Shown piece after piece: positions 22,885 to 34,143 of a stretch of DNA of 64,000 nucleotides (position 1 is the stretch's first letter; each line of letters opens with the position of its first letter). The DNA comes from Heracleum sosnowskyi (Eukaryota > Streptophyta > Magnoliopsida > Apiales > Apiaceae): the NCBI GenBank assembly GCA_030848705.1, contig CM061240.1, positions 23,641,001-23,705,000 of the forward strand, given 5' to 3'. The notes under the pieces are model-generated. The model saw nothing but the letters and a program-made list of their open reading frames with translations, was not told where the DNA came from and did not search any database. Made by a program: the position numbers and the translations under genes.

Positions 22885-24440
22885 ATGCGAACACGTTCTC
22901 AATCTCGGAAAGAACTTGAATTAAGTCTAGTTATGGGAGAACCAGTAGCAGAAACGAAGGCTTTGAAGGACTATTCTCAGCCAAAGATCAATGACATTCA
23001 ATCTAGCATTGTCAGGCCAGCTATTGCAGCTAATAATTTCGAAATCAAGCCTGGCACTATTCAGATGGTGCAGAATTCAGTTCAGTTTGGGGGTGCTCCA
23101 ACGGAAGATCCCAATATGCATATTAGGGATTTCATCGAGATTTGTGACACCTTCAAGTTCAATGGAGTGTCAGAAGATGATGTGAAATTGAGACTTTTCC
23201 CATTTTCTCTGAGGGATAAGGCTAAGGGCTGGTTGCACTCTCTACCAGTAGGTTCTATTACTACATGGGAGGATCTTGCTCAGAAGTTTCTCACTAAATT
23301 CTTCCCGATGGCTAAAACAGCTGCAATTAGGAATGCTCTTACTCAGTTTGCACAACATTCTGGAGAAACTTATGTGAAGCTTGGGAGCGCTACAAGGAGA
23401 TGCTTAGGAAGTGTCCTCATCATGGAATGCCTGATTGGATGGTGATCAATTGTTTCTATAATGGTTTGGGAAATCAATCTCGACCAATGCTTGATGCGGC
23501 ATCAGGTGGAACTTTGTGGGCTAAAAGCTACGATGAGGCTTATGAACTAATTGAGATGTTGGCTGCGAATGGATACCAGAATCCAACTCAGAGTTTATCA
23601 CAAGGCAAGGTAGCAGGGGTTCTGGAAGTGGATGCAGCTACGGCAATAGCAGCTCAGTTAAAGGCTTTGTCTATGAAGGTGGATTCCTTGTCTAACTATG
23701 GAGTTCAGCAGGTGGCTAGTGTTTGTGATCTATGTGCAGGTGCACATGACACGACTCAATGTGCCATATCTAGTGAATCGGCGCAGTTTCTAAGAAATTT
23801 CCAGAGACCACAGCAGCCAGTGCCTAATGTCTATCATCCGAATAACAGGAACCATCCTAATTTTAGCTGGAGTAATAATCAGGGTAGTATGCAACAACCA
23901 CAACAACCGTATCAGCAGTATCAAGGTCAGTAATATGGAGCTAGACCATTCAATGCTTCTGGTTTTCAGCAACAATATGCTCCAAGGCAACCATATCAAC
24001 CACAAGGTTTTTAACAACCATCTCAGGGAAGTGCTGGGCAATCATCTAATGAAAAATCTGAATTGGAGGAATTGAGGCTAATGTGCAAGAGCCAAGCTGT
24101 TTCCATCAAGACGCTGGAGAATCAAATCGGTCAGATTACCAATGCAATATTGAATAGACCACAGGGAACTCTCCCTTGTGATACGGAAGCTAATCCTGGC
24201 AAAAGAGAGGTCAAGGAACATGTAAAAGCAGTTACCTTGCGATCCGGAAAGGTTACGAATGACCAGAACTCAGAAACGTCAGAAAACGAAAAAATTTCGA
24301 ATTCCCAGCAGAAGCTGGAGCGCGCCCGCGCCCTAGGGAGTGCGCCCGCGCCTGACATTCTGCCAGAAGTTGAAGAAAATGAAGAAAAAGCTAGTCAGGG
24401 GGAAACGATGCGGAAAATAGTGACCATTCTACTGAGAGAC
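22885..24440 (+). pseudogene. Athila gag, broken
   Basis: The start is MRTRSQSRKE. The capsid homology includes APTEDPNMHIRDFIEICDTF and LFPFSLRDKAKGWLHSLP. A frameshift near 23390 moves the reading to the frame of 23400-23933 (KCPHHGMPDWMVINCFYNG, DAASGGTLW, then CDLCAGAHDTTQC). TAA at 23931-23933 and 24012-24014 interrupt the Gln-rich part. After them comes the SELEELRLMCKSQAVSIKTL segment. A GC-rich pair of motifs at 24320-24352 lies in this spacer. Function: particle formation, lost here. Confidence 0.85.
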
Positions 24441-25216
24441 CTATTCCGAAGAAAGCTACAGAAACCAAGGAGGTTTATCCTCTTCCGCCATTCCCTAAAC
24501 ATCTTCAAAAGCAGAAGTTGGACAAGCAATTTGCTAAATTTCTGGAGGTTTTCAAGAAGTTGTAGATCAATATACCTTTTGCGGAAGCTCTATAACAAAT
24601 GTCGAGCTACGCGAAGTTCATGAAGGGTATGCTATCTCGGAAGTTGAAACTCGAAGAGTTGGAAACCGTTGCTTTGACAGAAGAATGTAGTGCTATCTTA
24701 CAGCATAAGTTACCTCCAAAACTCAAGGATCCAGGGAGTTTCACCATACCATGCAGTATCGACAATCTATCTTTCAACAAGTGCTTGTGTGACTTGGGAG
24801 CTAGCATTAATCTGATGCCGTTGTCTGTCTTCATGCAACTTGGGATGCCTAAGCCTAAACCTACTACTATGTCTTTACAACTGGCTGATAGGTCTGTCAC
24901 ATATCCTAGAGGTATAGTAGAAGATGTCTTGGTTAAGGTGGATAAGCTTATCTTTCCTGCTGATTTTGTTATTCTGGACTTTGAGGAAGACAAGAAGATT
25001 CCTATTATCTTGGGAAGACCGTTCTTGGCTACAGGCCGTACTTTGATCGATGTGCAGAAAGGAGAGCTTACAATGAGGGTGCATGACCAGAATGTTACCT
25101 TCAGTGTGTTCAATGCAATGAAGTTTCCTACAGAGGAAGAAGAGTGTTTTCAGTGGACTTGGTTGAGTCTGCGGTGTACACGGAGATGGAGCAATTGCTT
25201 AAGTCAGATACCTTAG
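24441..25216 (+). pseudogene. Athila aspartic protease region, broken
   Basis: A frame different from gag carries the linker (with TAG at 24563-24565 where Gln is expected) and then, from 24599, MSSYAKFMKGMLSRK. The protease has the active site CLCDLGASINLMPLSVF near 24783-24835 and the conserved KKIPIILGRPFLATGRTLID. The following RT frame is different, so another shift lies near 25140. Confidence 0.8.
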
Positions 25217-28200
25217 AGAAGATACTGATAGGAGATTCTGAGACGGAAGACAAAGAAAGAGAAGATCAACTGCAGTACTTGAATGCTTCTCCATGGAAAA
25301 GGAAAACCGACATGCCATTTGATTCTCTTGGCATAGCAGAGCTAAAAAAGTCTCAGGAGCGTCTCAAGCCATCTATTGAAGAAGCTCCTACTCTTGAACT
25401 TAAACCACTACCGGAGCACTTGAGGTATGCTTTCTTAGGTGATGCATCTACTTTACCTGTGATTATTGCATCTAACTTGTCAGGTAGTGAAGAAGAAAAA
25501 CTGTTGCGAATTCTGAGAGAGTTGAAGTCAGCAATTGGTTGGACCATAGCGGATATCAAGGAAATCAGCCCTTCGTATTGCATGCATAAGATTCCGTTTG
25601 AACCAGGAAGTAAACCAACTGTGGATCCCCAGAGGCGACTTAATCCTATCATGAAAGAGGTGGTGAAGAAAGAAATTCTTTAGTGGCTGGATGCAGGAAT
25701 CATCTATCCTATTTCAGACAGTTCTTGGGTGAGTCCGGTGCAATGTGTGCCAAAGAAAGGAGGCATGACAGTAGTTTCTAACGAGAAGAATGAGCTCATC
25801 CCTACTCGTACAGTTACAGGGTGGAGAATTTGCATGGACTACAGAAAGCTGAATAAAGCCACCAGAAAAGATCACTTCCCTCTTCCGTTCATTGATCAGA
25901 TGCTAGACAGGTTGGCTGGCCATGAATTCTATTGCCTTCTGGATGGTTATTCAGGTTACAATCAGATTTGCATTGCTCTAGAAGATCAGGAGAAGACTAC
26001 ATTCACATGTCTGTTTGGCACTTTTGCGTTCCATCGCGTTTCTTTCAGACTCTGTGGTGCACCAACAACTTTTCAGAGGTGTATGATGGCCATTTTCTCA
26101 GATATGATTGGCATTAATGTGGAGGTGTTCATGGACGACTTCTCAGTGTTTGGAACTTCTTATGATGAGTGCTTACAGAATCTTGGCATGGTGCTGAAAA
26201 GGTGCGTTGAGACCAATTTGATGCTCAACTGGGAAAAATGTCACTTCATGGTGCAAGAAGGAATCATTCTTGGGCATAAGGTTTCTAGCAAGGGGCTTGA
26301 AGTGGATAAGGCCAAAGTGGAGACGATTGAAAATCTTCCTCCACCAATCTCACTTAAGGGAATTCGCAGTTTTCTTGGTCATGCGGGTTTCTATCGGCGA
26401 TTCATTCCAGATTTCGCAAAAATCTCCAAACCCTTATGTAATTTGTTGGAGAAGGATGTTCCTTTCAAATTTGATGAAGATTGTTTAGCTGCTTTCGAGC
26501 TCTTGAAGAAGAAGTTGACTACTACACCTATTATTACTGCACCTGATTGGGGTGAACCTTTTGAGTTGATGTGTGATGCTAGTGACTATGCAGTGGGAGC
26601 TGTTCTTGGGCAAAGGAAGAACAAGGTATTTCATGTGATTTACTATGCTAGAAAAACTCTTAACGATGCGTAGCTGAATTACACTACAATAGAGAAGGAG
26701 CTCTTGGCAATTGTCTACAGTTTCGAGAAATTCAGGTCGTATTTGCTTGGGACTAAGGTAGTAGTCTATACTGATCATGCTGCCATTCGATATCTGATTT
26801 CTAAGAAAGATTCAAAGCCTCGGTTGATTCGTTGGGTTCTTTTGCTTCAAGAGTTTGATTTGGAGATCAAGGACAGAAAGGGTACAGAAAACCAGGTGGC
26901 TGATCATTTGTCACGTTTGGAAGACCACGGTAGGAATGCAGGGGATAAGACTCTAATCAATGAATCTTTTCCTGATGAGCAACTTTTTGGAGTGCAAGAT
27001 GAAGAACCATGGTTTGTAGGTATTGTGAACTATCTTGTGAGTAATGTCATCCCGGATGAATTCTCTTATGCTCAAAGGAAGAAGTTTTTGCATGATGTGA
27101 AGTGGTACCGTTGGGACGAGCCATTCTTATTCAGACAGGGAGCTGATCAGATGATAAGAAGATGCATTCCTTATAGTGAAACTGAGGGTGTTTTGCGAGA
27201 TTACCATTCCACCACTTATGGGGGTCATTATGGTGGAGAGAAGACAGCTACTCGAGTACTTCAGGCAGGTTTCTATTGGCCAACTCTGTTTAAAGATGCT
27301 CATCAGTTTGTGTTGAGGTGTGATCGATGTCAAAGGGTTGGTAATATCTCTAGGAGGAACGAGATGCCTCTTAATATGCTGCTTGAAGTGGAGATTTTCG
27401 ATGTGTGGGGAATCGATTTCATGGGACCGTTTGTTTCGTCTTGCAATAATCAGTATATTCTGTTAGCTGTGGATTACGTGTCTAAATGGGTCGAGGTAAA
27501 GGCTTTACCGACCAATGATGCTAAAGTGGTGCTGCGTTTTCTGCATAAGCAAATCTTCACGTGTTTCGGAATTCCGAGGGTAATCATCAGTGATGAGGGT
27601 ACGCATTTTTGCAACCGCAAGTTCACAGCCTTGATGGCCAGGTATAATATCAATCATCGTGTTGCTACTGCCTATCACCCTCAGACAAATGGACAAGCAG
27701 AAGTTTCTAACAGGGAGATCAAGCGTATTCTTGAGAAAGTGGTAAATCCTTCAAGGAAGGATTGGTCGTTGAAGCTTGATGAAGCTGTTTGGGCTTACAG
27801 GACAGCTTACAAGACTCTGTTGGGTACATCACCGTTTCAGCTGGTGTATGGTAAGGCTTGTCATTTGCTTGCCGAGCTAGAACACAAGGCATATTGCGCG
27901 TTGAAGAAGTTGAATTTTGATTTGTTAGCTGCTGGTGAGAAAAGAATGCTTCAGATTAATGAGTTGGATGACTTTCGGCTACAGGTTAATGAAAATCACA
28001 AGTTATACAAGGAGAAGGTTAAGAGATGGCATGATAAGAAGTTGGTGCACAAGTCCTTTGTGCCTGGTCAACTTGTTTTGCTTTTCAACTCTCGTCTCAT
28101 GCTTTTTCCAGGAAAACTTAAGTCAAGGTGGTCGGGGCCATTCACGGTCAAAACAGTGTTTCCACATGGTGTAGTGGAAGTTTTCGATAAGTCACCGGAT

Positions 28201-28296
28201 GAAGCATTCAAGGTCAATGGTCAGAGGTTGAAACCGTATTTTGGTGAACGGGTGAATCGCGAGGCACAGACCGCGGTTCTTGTTTCAGCTGATTAA
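25144..28296 (+). pseudogene. Athila RT, RNase H and integrase, two in-frame stops
   Basis: One frame is open from 25144 to 28296 except for TAG at 25681-25683 and TAG at 26671-26673. RT motifs: GWRICMDYRKLNKATRKDHF, YCLLDGYSGYNQI, catalytic VFMDDFSVF (FMDD replaces the common YxDD, usual in Athila). RNase H: LMCDASDYAVGAVL, IEKELLAIV, YTDHAAIRYL. Integrase: HHCC GGHYGGEKTATRVLQAGFYW ... CDRCQR, core WGIDFMGPF, VIISDEGTHF (Glu replaces the usual Asn after DxG) and HPQTNGQAEVSNREI. The C-terminal domain ends VNGQRLKPYFG. No other break is visible. Confidence 0.88.
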
Positions 28297-28658
28297 GGAG
28301 TCGGAATCACGTCAAGCTATTGACGTAAAATGAGCGCTTCATGGGAGGCAACCCATGCTATTGTTGTAAGTATTTTTCATTTTTTAAAAAAACAGAAAAA
28401 AAAAATTTGGCAGGAAGGGTAGCGCGCCCGCGCCCTAGGGTAGCGCTCCCGCGCCTGGTCACTGGCCAGGAAGGGAAAAAACGAAAAAAAAAGAGAAAAA
28501 AATCCCCCAATTTAGTTTTTCTTTAGTTTTTACCCTATTTAAACAGAACCATATAACTCCCCAACCCCTATTTACAAAACCTAGCCCCCTAAACTCACCT
28601 CTCTCTCTTTATCTCCTCTAACCTATAAATACACTTCTATACATCTCTTTTCAATTCA
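28297..28658 (+). other. Spacer before the Athila accessory ORF
   Basis: The untranslated stretch contains a GC-rich motif pair (28422-28457) closely matching that at 24320-24354. It is followed by a C/T-rich leader (ctctctctttatctcctc) before the ATG at 28659. It may hold the promoter of a separate transcript. A TATA-like cctatttaaac near 28532 supports this weakly. Confidence 0.45.
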
Positions 28659-29837
28659 ATGGCTCCACCAAAGAGAGGTCATTATTCGGGTAGTAGCAGC
28701 ACTCATCGTTCTTCTTCTGAGGAGGAGTCGAGTATTGGTGTTGGGGGTGAGAAGTTTTCTTCTCCGGAGGCTCAATTGGAGTTTACACGTTTGTTATCCA
28801 ATGCAGTGACTAAAGAAAGGGGATTTTTGCCTCAAACTACAGATGGGCATCTGTTTAGCATGATTACGAAGAGGGGTTGGGAATCCTTTTGTGAAGCACC
28901 GGAGTCGGTCCCGTTGTCTATTGTGCGGGAGTTTTATGCTAATGTTAAAGCCGATAAGAACGGTTATAGTGTGGTTCGAGGGTTGACTGTGGATTACACG
29001 GCGAAGGCAATTCATCGGGTGTTGAATTTACCTAGGAATAAGAGGGGTGACGAGGATTGGTCTTTGAAGACTCGGGATGATCTTGATCTTGAGTATATTC
29101 TTGAGGAGATTTGTGTTCCTGGTATTACTTGGAAGTATAAGGCTGGCACCACTGAGCTGATTACATTCCCGGCTTCTGCGATGAACAGGTATGCGAGGGC
29201 TTGGAATCTTTTTTTATGTGCTAATATTTTGCCTTCTTCGCATTCGTATGAGGTTACGGTGGAAAGGGCTATTGTTCTTTGGGGAATTCTGAATGAAGAG
29301 TACATTGATCTTGGAGAGCCCCTTCATAGGAGTATTGTGAAGTTCTTAAAGGGTGGTACTACGGGGGCGATTCCTCATGCTTCTATTGTTACCAAGCTAT
29401 GTTCTGCTGTTGGTGTTCGTTGGTCCGAGGAGGAGCAGGTTCAGTTACCTAGTGCTCCTATTGATCATTCGACGATTTCTAGGATGGAGGATTGGGATGG
29501 TGGTGCCCCAGATTATTATGGTTTGGGCTATACTGATTTTGATGCTGAGGGAGCAGAGGCTCCACCTCGTGAGCTTGCAGCAAGGAGGGAACGTCCATCT
29601 AGGATTCAGCGTGAGGTGGATAGGTCTGGTTTTGGGGATGTGCAGTATAGGCGGCTGACTCGGCGCATTGATGCGATGCATGACATTCACAGCCGCTTTG
29701 CTCAGGATTTGACTCAGGCTTTGAGTACTGCATTCAGAGCCATTGGGGTTGATATCGCTTGGCCTAGCTTTGGTTCTGATTATGTTTATCCACCACCGGA
29801 TACACCACCCGAGGAGGGTGGTCCTGCTGATGATTAG
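28659..29837 (+). CDS. Athila accessory protein, intact ORF
   Basis: A 392-residue ORF lies between pol and the 3' LTR, in the position often called env-like in Athila. Residues 1-35 are Ser-rich. Residues about 45-260 form the conserved part (SMITKRGWESFCEAPE, VRGLTVDYTAKAIHRVLNLP, MNRYARAWNLFLCANILP, LWGILNEEYIDLGEPLHRSI). The tail is charged (ARRERPSRIQREVDR) and ends acidic and Pro-rich. I see no signal peptide or transmembrane segment, so an envelope role is not supported here. The fold resembles the family called putative plant transposon protein and, more distantly, the Sirevirus accessory ORF at 35173. The role is unknown. It is the only Athila ORF without a break. Confidence 0.8.
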   Translation: MAPPKRGHYSGSSSTHRSSSEEESSIGVGGEKFSSPEAQLEFTRLLSNAVTKERGFLPQTTDGHLFSMITKRGWESFCEAPESVPLSIVREFYANVKADKNGYSVVRGLTVDYTAKAIHRVLNLPRNKRGDEDWSLKTRDDLDLEYILEEICVPGITWKYKAGTTELITFPASAMNRYARAWNLFLCANILPSSHSYEVTVERAIVLWGILNEEYIDLGEPLHRSIVKFLKGGTTGAIPHASIVTKLCSAVGVRWSEEEQVQLPSAPIDHSTISRMEDWDGGAPDYYGLGYTDFDAEGAEAPPRELAARRERPSRIQREVDRSGFGDVQYRRLTRRIDAMHDIHSRFAQDLTQALSTAFRAIGVDIAWPSFGSDYVYPPPDTPPEEGGPADD

Positions 29838-31037
29838 GTATTCTCTGCACTTTCCTTGCTATTACCTTCAATGAGGACATTGAATATTTTAAGTTTGGGG
29901 GTGATAATTAAGGAATAGTAGTGTTAGTGTGTGTGTTCATTTAGGATGCATATTGCATATGTAGTTAATTCATTCATATATTTGCATGTTTATGTCATAT
30001 AGAGCATTTTGTTTGCATTAGTTTTATATCTATTATGTGAGTCCATTTAGTTGCATTTGCATAGCATGTATATTTCATGATCCCGTAGGGCTTGGCTATT
30101 TCCATTGGTGAGTCGATGTTAATGGGAGTGTGGTGATGATGAATAGAGGGTTGATTTAAATTCCTATGAAATTGACTTGCATGCCAGAAACAAATTAATT
30201 TCATAAGTCTCATTGGTTGCTTTTAGATTTGATCAGACTATGTTTGTTTGGATGTTAGAATTTAATCACTTGCTTATATTTAAAATGTCTTCTATTCTCT
30301 TGAAAACAAAGAAGCACTTAAGTCTAAGTTTGGGGGAAACCAGGGATTTCATGCTAGTTGTTAATAAAGGCTAGGCGTCAAATGGCTAGTAGCCGCTCAT
30401 GAAAATGAGTAGTCTAGGGTGGGATGAGAAAAAGGCAAAGTGCACTCATTCCGAAAAAAAAAGAAAAAAAAAAGAGTTGTATTAGTTGTTTTATGCAGAA
30501 TTGATCAGGTTGAGCTCTTTAATACTCGAGCAATTAAGTTCTAGGGGACTTTGTGCCTAGTGACCTAAGACTTTTCCAGTCTGGGATCCACTAACCTAAA
30601 GGTCGCTACATGGGTATTATTGTATAAGCCTTTTGGGGTCTCATCCATTGCACGGTCAAATAAGCATGTGTGTCGTAATAAAGCATGAATTCATGTCTAA
30701 CTCAAGTGGATTATGAAGTGTCTTTAAGTGGTTTCTTGTGTCTAGAGTTCATTCTGTTTATAAGCTTGTGGTTGTTTTGGTGAAGAATAAGATTGGTCAT
30801 GGTTTAGTTTGGGAGTATATTGATGAGCATCGCACACACGCACGTTTCTGTGTTTGTATGGTTAGTATACGGGAATTTGGTCGAACTCTGTTTAAAAGAT
30901 TGCATTTCTTGAGATGTTGGCTTGTTGATTGGTTGTGGTTAGTTTGAGGGGATCGCTTGCATTAGCATATTAGTTGCATTCATGCATTGCATTATAGTTA
31001 TATAGAGTCTGTTTATGCTTGAGGACAAGCATCGGTT
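29838..31037 (+). other. Athila 3' non-coding region with repeated polypurine-tract-like motifs
   Basis: No gene is visible; the 30738-30947 ORF is not supported. Two internal copies of taagtttggggg occur at 29890-29907 and 30326-30340, besides the functional one at 31038. A-rich runs lie near 30455-30475. A perfect 6-bp-stem hairpin, TGCTTGAGGACAAGCA, is at 31016-31031, just before the final tract. Confidence 0.7.
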
Positions 31038-31051
31038 TAAGTTTGGGGGTG
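31038..31051 (+). other. Athila polypurine tract
   Basis: The taagtttgggggtg stretch directly precedes the 3' LTR start at 31052. It would prime plus-strand DNA synthesis. Confidence 0.85.
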
Positions 31052-32512
31052 TGATAAGTGGATTTCATATTCACTTGGAACGCCCTAATTCGGCTTAAAT
31101 TGATTGTTTGTACTCAAGTACGTGGTGTTTTTAATGTGTTTTGCGTTAGTGTATGCAGAGTTGCTTCGTCAGCAGAGTTGTGGAGTTTCTGTGGATATAT
31201 GGTAGTGTTTTGAGCATAGTGGTGAAGGCCAAGTGGTTGCGGAACTTGAGAATGTTGAAAATTACCAAGGAAATGCAAAGTTGAAGAAATTGTCAGAAAG
31301 CAGGCGCCCCCGCGCTTGCTGAGGCGCGCCCGCGCCTTAGAGGAAGCTTTTGAAGCGCGCCCGCGACCTTACAGGCGCGCCCGCGACCTTACAGGCGCGC
31401 CCTCCCCTGAAAAATGCTGAAGAAAGGCAACTTCAATTCTGAAAAGGAAACCTGCAGCAACAAGTCAGCAGAAAGGCCTATTTAAGCACTTGGTGGACGA
31501 TTTCTGATATATACTTCCATATACATTGATATACATACATACATATCCATCCACCGGTGAGGAGAACAAGAAGACGGTTGATTACGAAGATCTAGATTTC
31601 ATCTTTTCTTTGTATTCTTCTAATTAGGCGATACTTTGGATTCTCGTTGGTTTTGTGTTTCTTAAACTTTATCTCTAGAACTTTATTAAGTATTCCAGAC
31701 ATATTTATTATCATGTTTTCATCAGAACCCACGATGATGAACGGTTCAATTATGAACTAATCGTTGTCGTGGGATTCTAACGGATTTATCTATGGATTTT
31801 AGTAGTTAATTGTTTTAAAGATTTGTGTGTAATGGATAATTGATATCCTAGTATGGTTATGCTTATTCTTCTTGGATGCGTAGCTAACATCTAAGTCGTT
31901 TGTTAATCTCTATTGATTGCGAAAGTGGATATAGAGGTTTAGAACTTGCCATGCTAGCATAGGTTTATGTATGTTTGACATGCATGATTCGTAGGTAATT
32001 TTAACCATCTTACTTGCCCTATGTAATCTGAATGGATAACTTGCTCGTTAAACCGTTATGTTTTCAAATCTTATAGACATATAGGGTCTAAGCATAATTG
32101 GTGTTTGCTCAACTTCTATCTCTTTTGTGGATGTTTGAGTGGTTTGGTATACGTATACTGAAAGGTAGCGTGTATTGATTTCGTGTTATCCGATTAGTTG
32201 TCATAATCGTCACATACATTGATTAAAGACAAAAGACTCTAGATGAAGTATTTAATGAAGTTAGGATCCCATGTTTTATTCTCATAAGTAATTATACAGC
32301 AATCTCTTTAGTTAATTATAATCTTGTTATATCGATTAGTTAATTTAGTTAAACAAAACACAACTTTGATACTTGTCTTAGCATTGAACAATAGCCATAC
32401 ATTGTTGCATAAGTGCATAACTATAATAACCAAAGCAGTCTCTGTGGGAACGAACTCTACTTATTCTTATATTACTTGTGACCGCGTACGCTTGCGTGAT
32501 TTTGTGCGAACA
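31052..32512 (+). repeat. Athila 3' LTR
   Basis: The 1461-bp copy of the 5' LTR is followed by gcgaa, the target duplication. It is 19 bp longer than the 5' copy, because a 20-bp GC-rich unit (gcgcccgcgaccttacaggc) is duplicated near 31356-31395 and one C is missing near 31306. About 27 substitutions separate the two LTRs by eye. Confidence 0.93.
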
Positions 32513-32518
32513 GCGAAT

Positions 32519-34143
32519 CATCAAGATCAAATCTTCCAAGACGGACTGTATGGAATAGAGCTCATCCTTTTGAGCTGATCATTGGTGATCTAGGTGTTGG
32601 AGTTAGAACTAGAAGTGCTACTCAGAATGAATTTCATTATTCTGGGTTTCTATCTGAAATGGGGCCAAAGAAGACTGAGGAAGCACTGACTGATCCATAT
32701 TGGGTGATTGCCATGCAAGATGAACTCAATCAATTTGAACAACAACAAGTTTGGAAGCTGCTACCCAGACCAAAGAACAAGAAAGTAGTTGGTACAAGAT
32801 GGGTATACAGAAACAAGCTAGATGAGGATGGCATTGTTACAAGGAACAAGGCAAGACTGGTTGCTCAAGGGTATTCACAAGCTGAAGGCAGTGATTATGA
32901 TGAAACCTATGCACCAGTGGCTAGACTTGAGGCCATCATGATGTTCTTAGCATTTGCAGCTTACTCCAATTTTAAAGTCTATCAAATGGATGTTAAGAGT
33001 GCATTCCTGAATGGTGAGCTGGATGAAGAGTGTATGTGGAACAGCCCCCTAGCTTTGAAAATCAGGAGTTGTTGGACTTTGTGTACTTTCTCTTCAAGGC
33101 TATCTTTGGTATCAAACAAGCCCAAGAAAATGGTATGACACTCTCTCTGGTTTTCTTTTAGAAAATGGTTTTGTAAGAGGTATCATAGACAAAACTCTTT
33201 TTTCAAAGAAACACAAAAATGATATGATTTTAGTCCAAGTCTATGTGGATGACATCATATTTGGGTCTACTAAAGATGATCTCTGTAAGAGATTTGCTAA
33301 GTTAATGCAGAGTAAGTTTGAGATGAGTTTGATGGGTGAGCTAAAGTTCTTTCTTGGATTACAAGTAAATCAAAGGTCTGATGGTATATTTATTTGTCAA
33401 TCCAAGTATCTTAAAGAACTCCTCAAGAAGTATCACATGGAGAATTCAGCATCAGCAAGGACTCCATCATCTACAGCTGTCAAACTTGGAGTTTGTGACA
33501 ATTCTATCAAGGTAGATATTACAAGCTACAGAGGTATGATTGGCTCATTACTCTATCTTACTTCAAGTAGACCTGATATTATGCATGCTACATACTTATG
33601 TGCAAGGTTCCAAGCGGATCCTAGAGATTTACATCTCGTTGCTGTTAAAAGAATCTTAAGATATCTTAAGGGTACACCTAATTTAGGTATCTGGTACCCT
33701 AAAGATTCTGGTTTTAATCTTGTTGGATATACAGATTCTGATTATGCAGGTAGTGTTGTGGATAGAAAGAGTACCTCTGGGAGTTGTCAATTCCTAATTC
33801 AACAGCAGAAGCTGAATATATTGTTGTTGGAAGCTGTTGTGCTCAAATCTTATGGATAAGGAATCAATTAAAGGATGATGGCTTTGTATTGAATAAAATT
33901 CCTATTTTATGTGATAATACAAGTGCCATAGCAATCTCCAACAACCCTGTTAAGCACTCGAGAACAAAGCACATTGACATCAGGTATCATTTTATCAGAG
34001 AGCATGTCATGAATGGTACTGTAGAGTTACATTTTGTACCCACAGAGGAACAAACAGCAGATATATTCACTAAGCCTCTTGATGAATCCACTTTTAGCAA
34101 GTTAGTTGGTAAATTGGGTATGTTAAATAGCTTTAGTGATTAG
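32519..34143 (+). pseudogene. Sirevirus reverse transcriptase and RNase H, frameshifted
   Basis: This is the continuation of the Sirevirus pol after Athila. RT: WVIAMQDELNQFEQQQVWKL, TRWVYRNKLDEDG, VARLEAIMMFLAFAAY, YQMDVKSAFLNGELDEE, then after frame changes near 33030-33140 the catalytic VYVDDIIFGSTKDD at 33235 and FFLGLQVNQRSDGIFI. RNase H: LVGYTDSDYAGSVVDRKST, another frame change near 33790, AEAEYIVVGSCCAQ, LCDNTSAIAI, RTKHIDIRYHFIRE and ADIFTKPLDE. It ends at 34143. Confidence 0.88.

Larger units (their letters stand above)
21299..32512 (+). mobile_element. Ty3/gypsy Athila-lineage retrotransposon, 11.2 kb, complete ends
   Basis: Both LTRs (21299-22740 and 31052-32512) are present and flanked by the 5-bp target duplication gcgaa (21294-21298 and 32513-32517). 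It lies inside the Sirevirus pol region. The Athila assignment rests on the gag (LFPFSLRDKAKGWLHSLP, KFFPMAKTAAIRN), the tRNA-Asp-type primer site, and an extra ORF between pol and the 3' LTR. By eye the LTRs differ at about 27 positions, roughly 2 percent, plus a 20-bp duplication. Gag and pol are broken; the accessory ORF is intact. Confidence 0.92.

Noticed and set aside
28659..29837. A retroviral-type envelope protein
   Set aside because: No signal peptide, membrane segment or cleavage motif is visible. The position alone is not enough.
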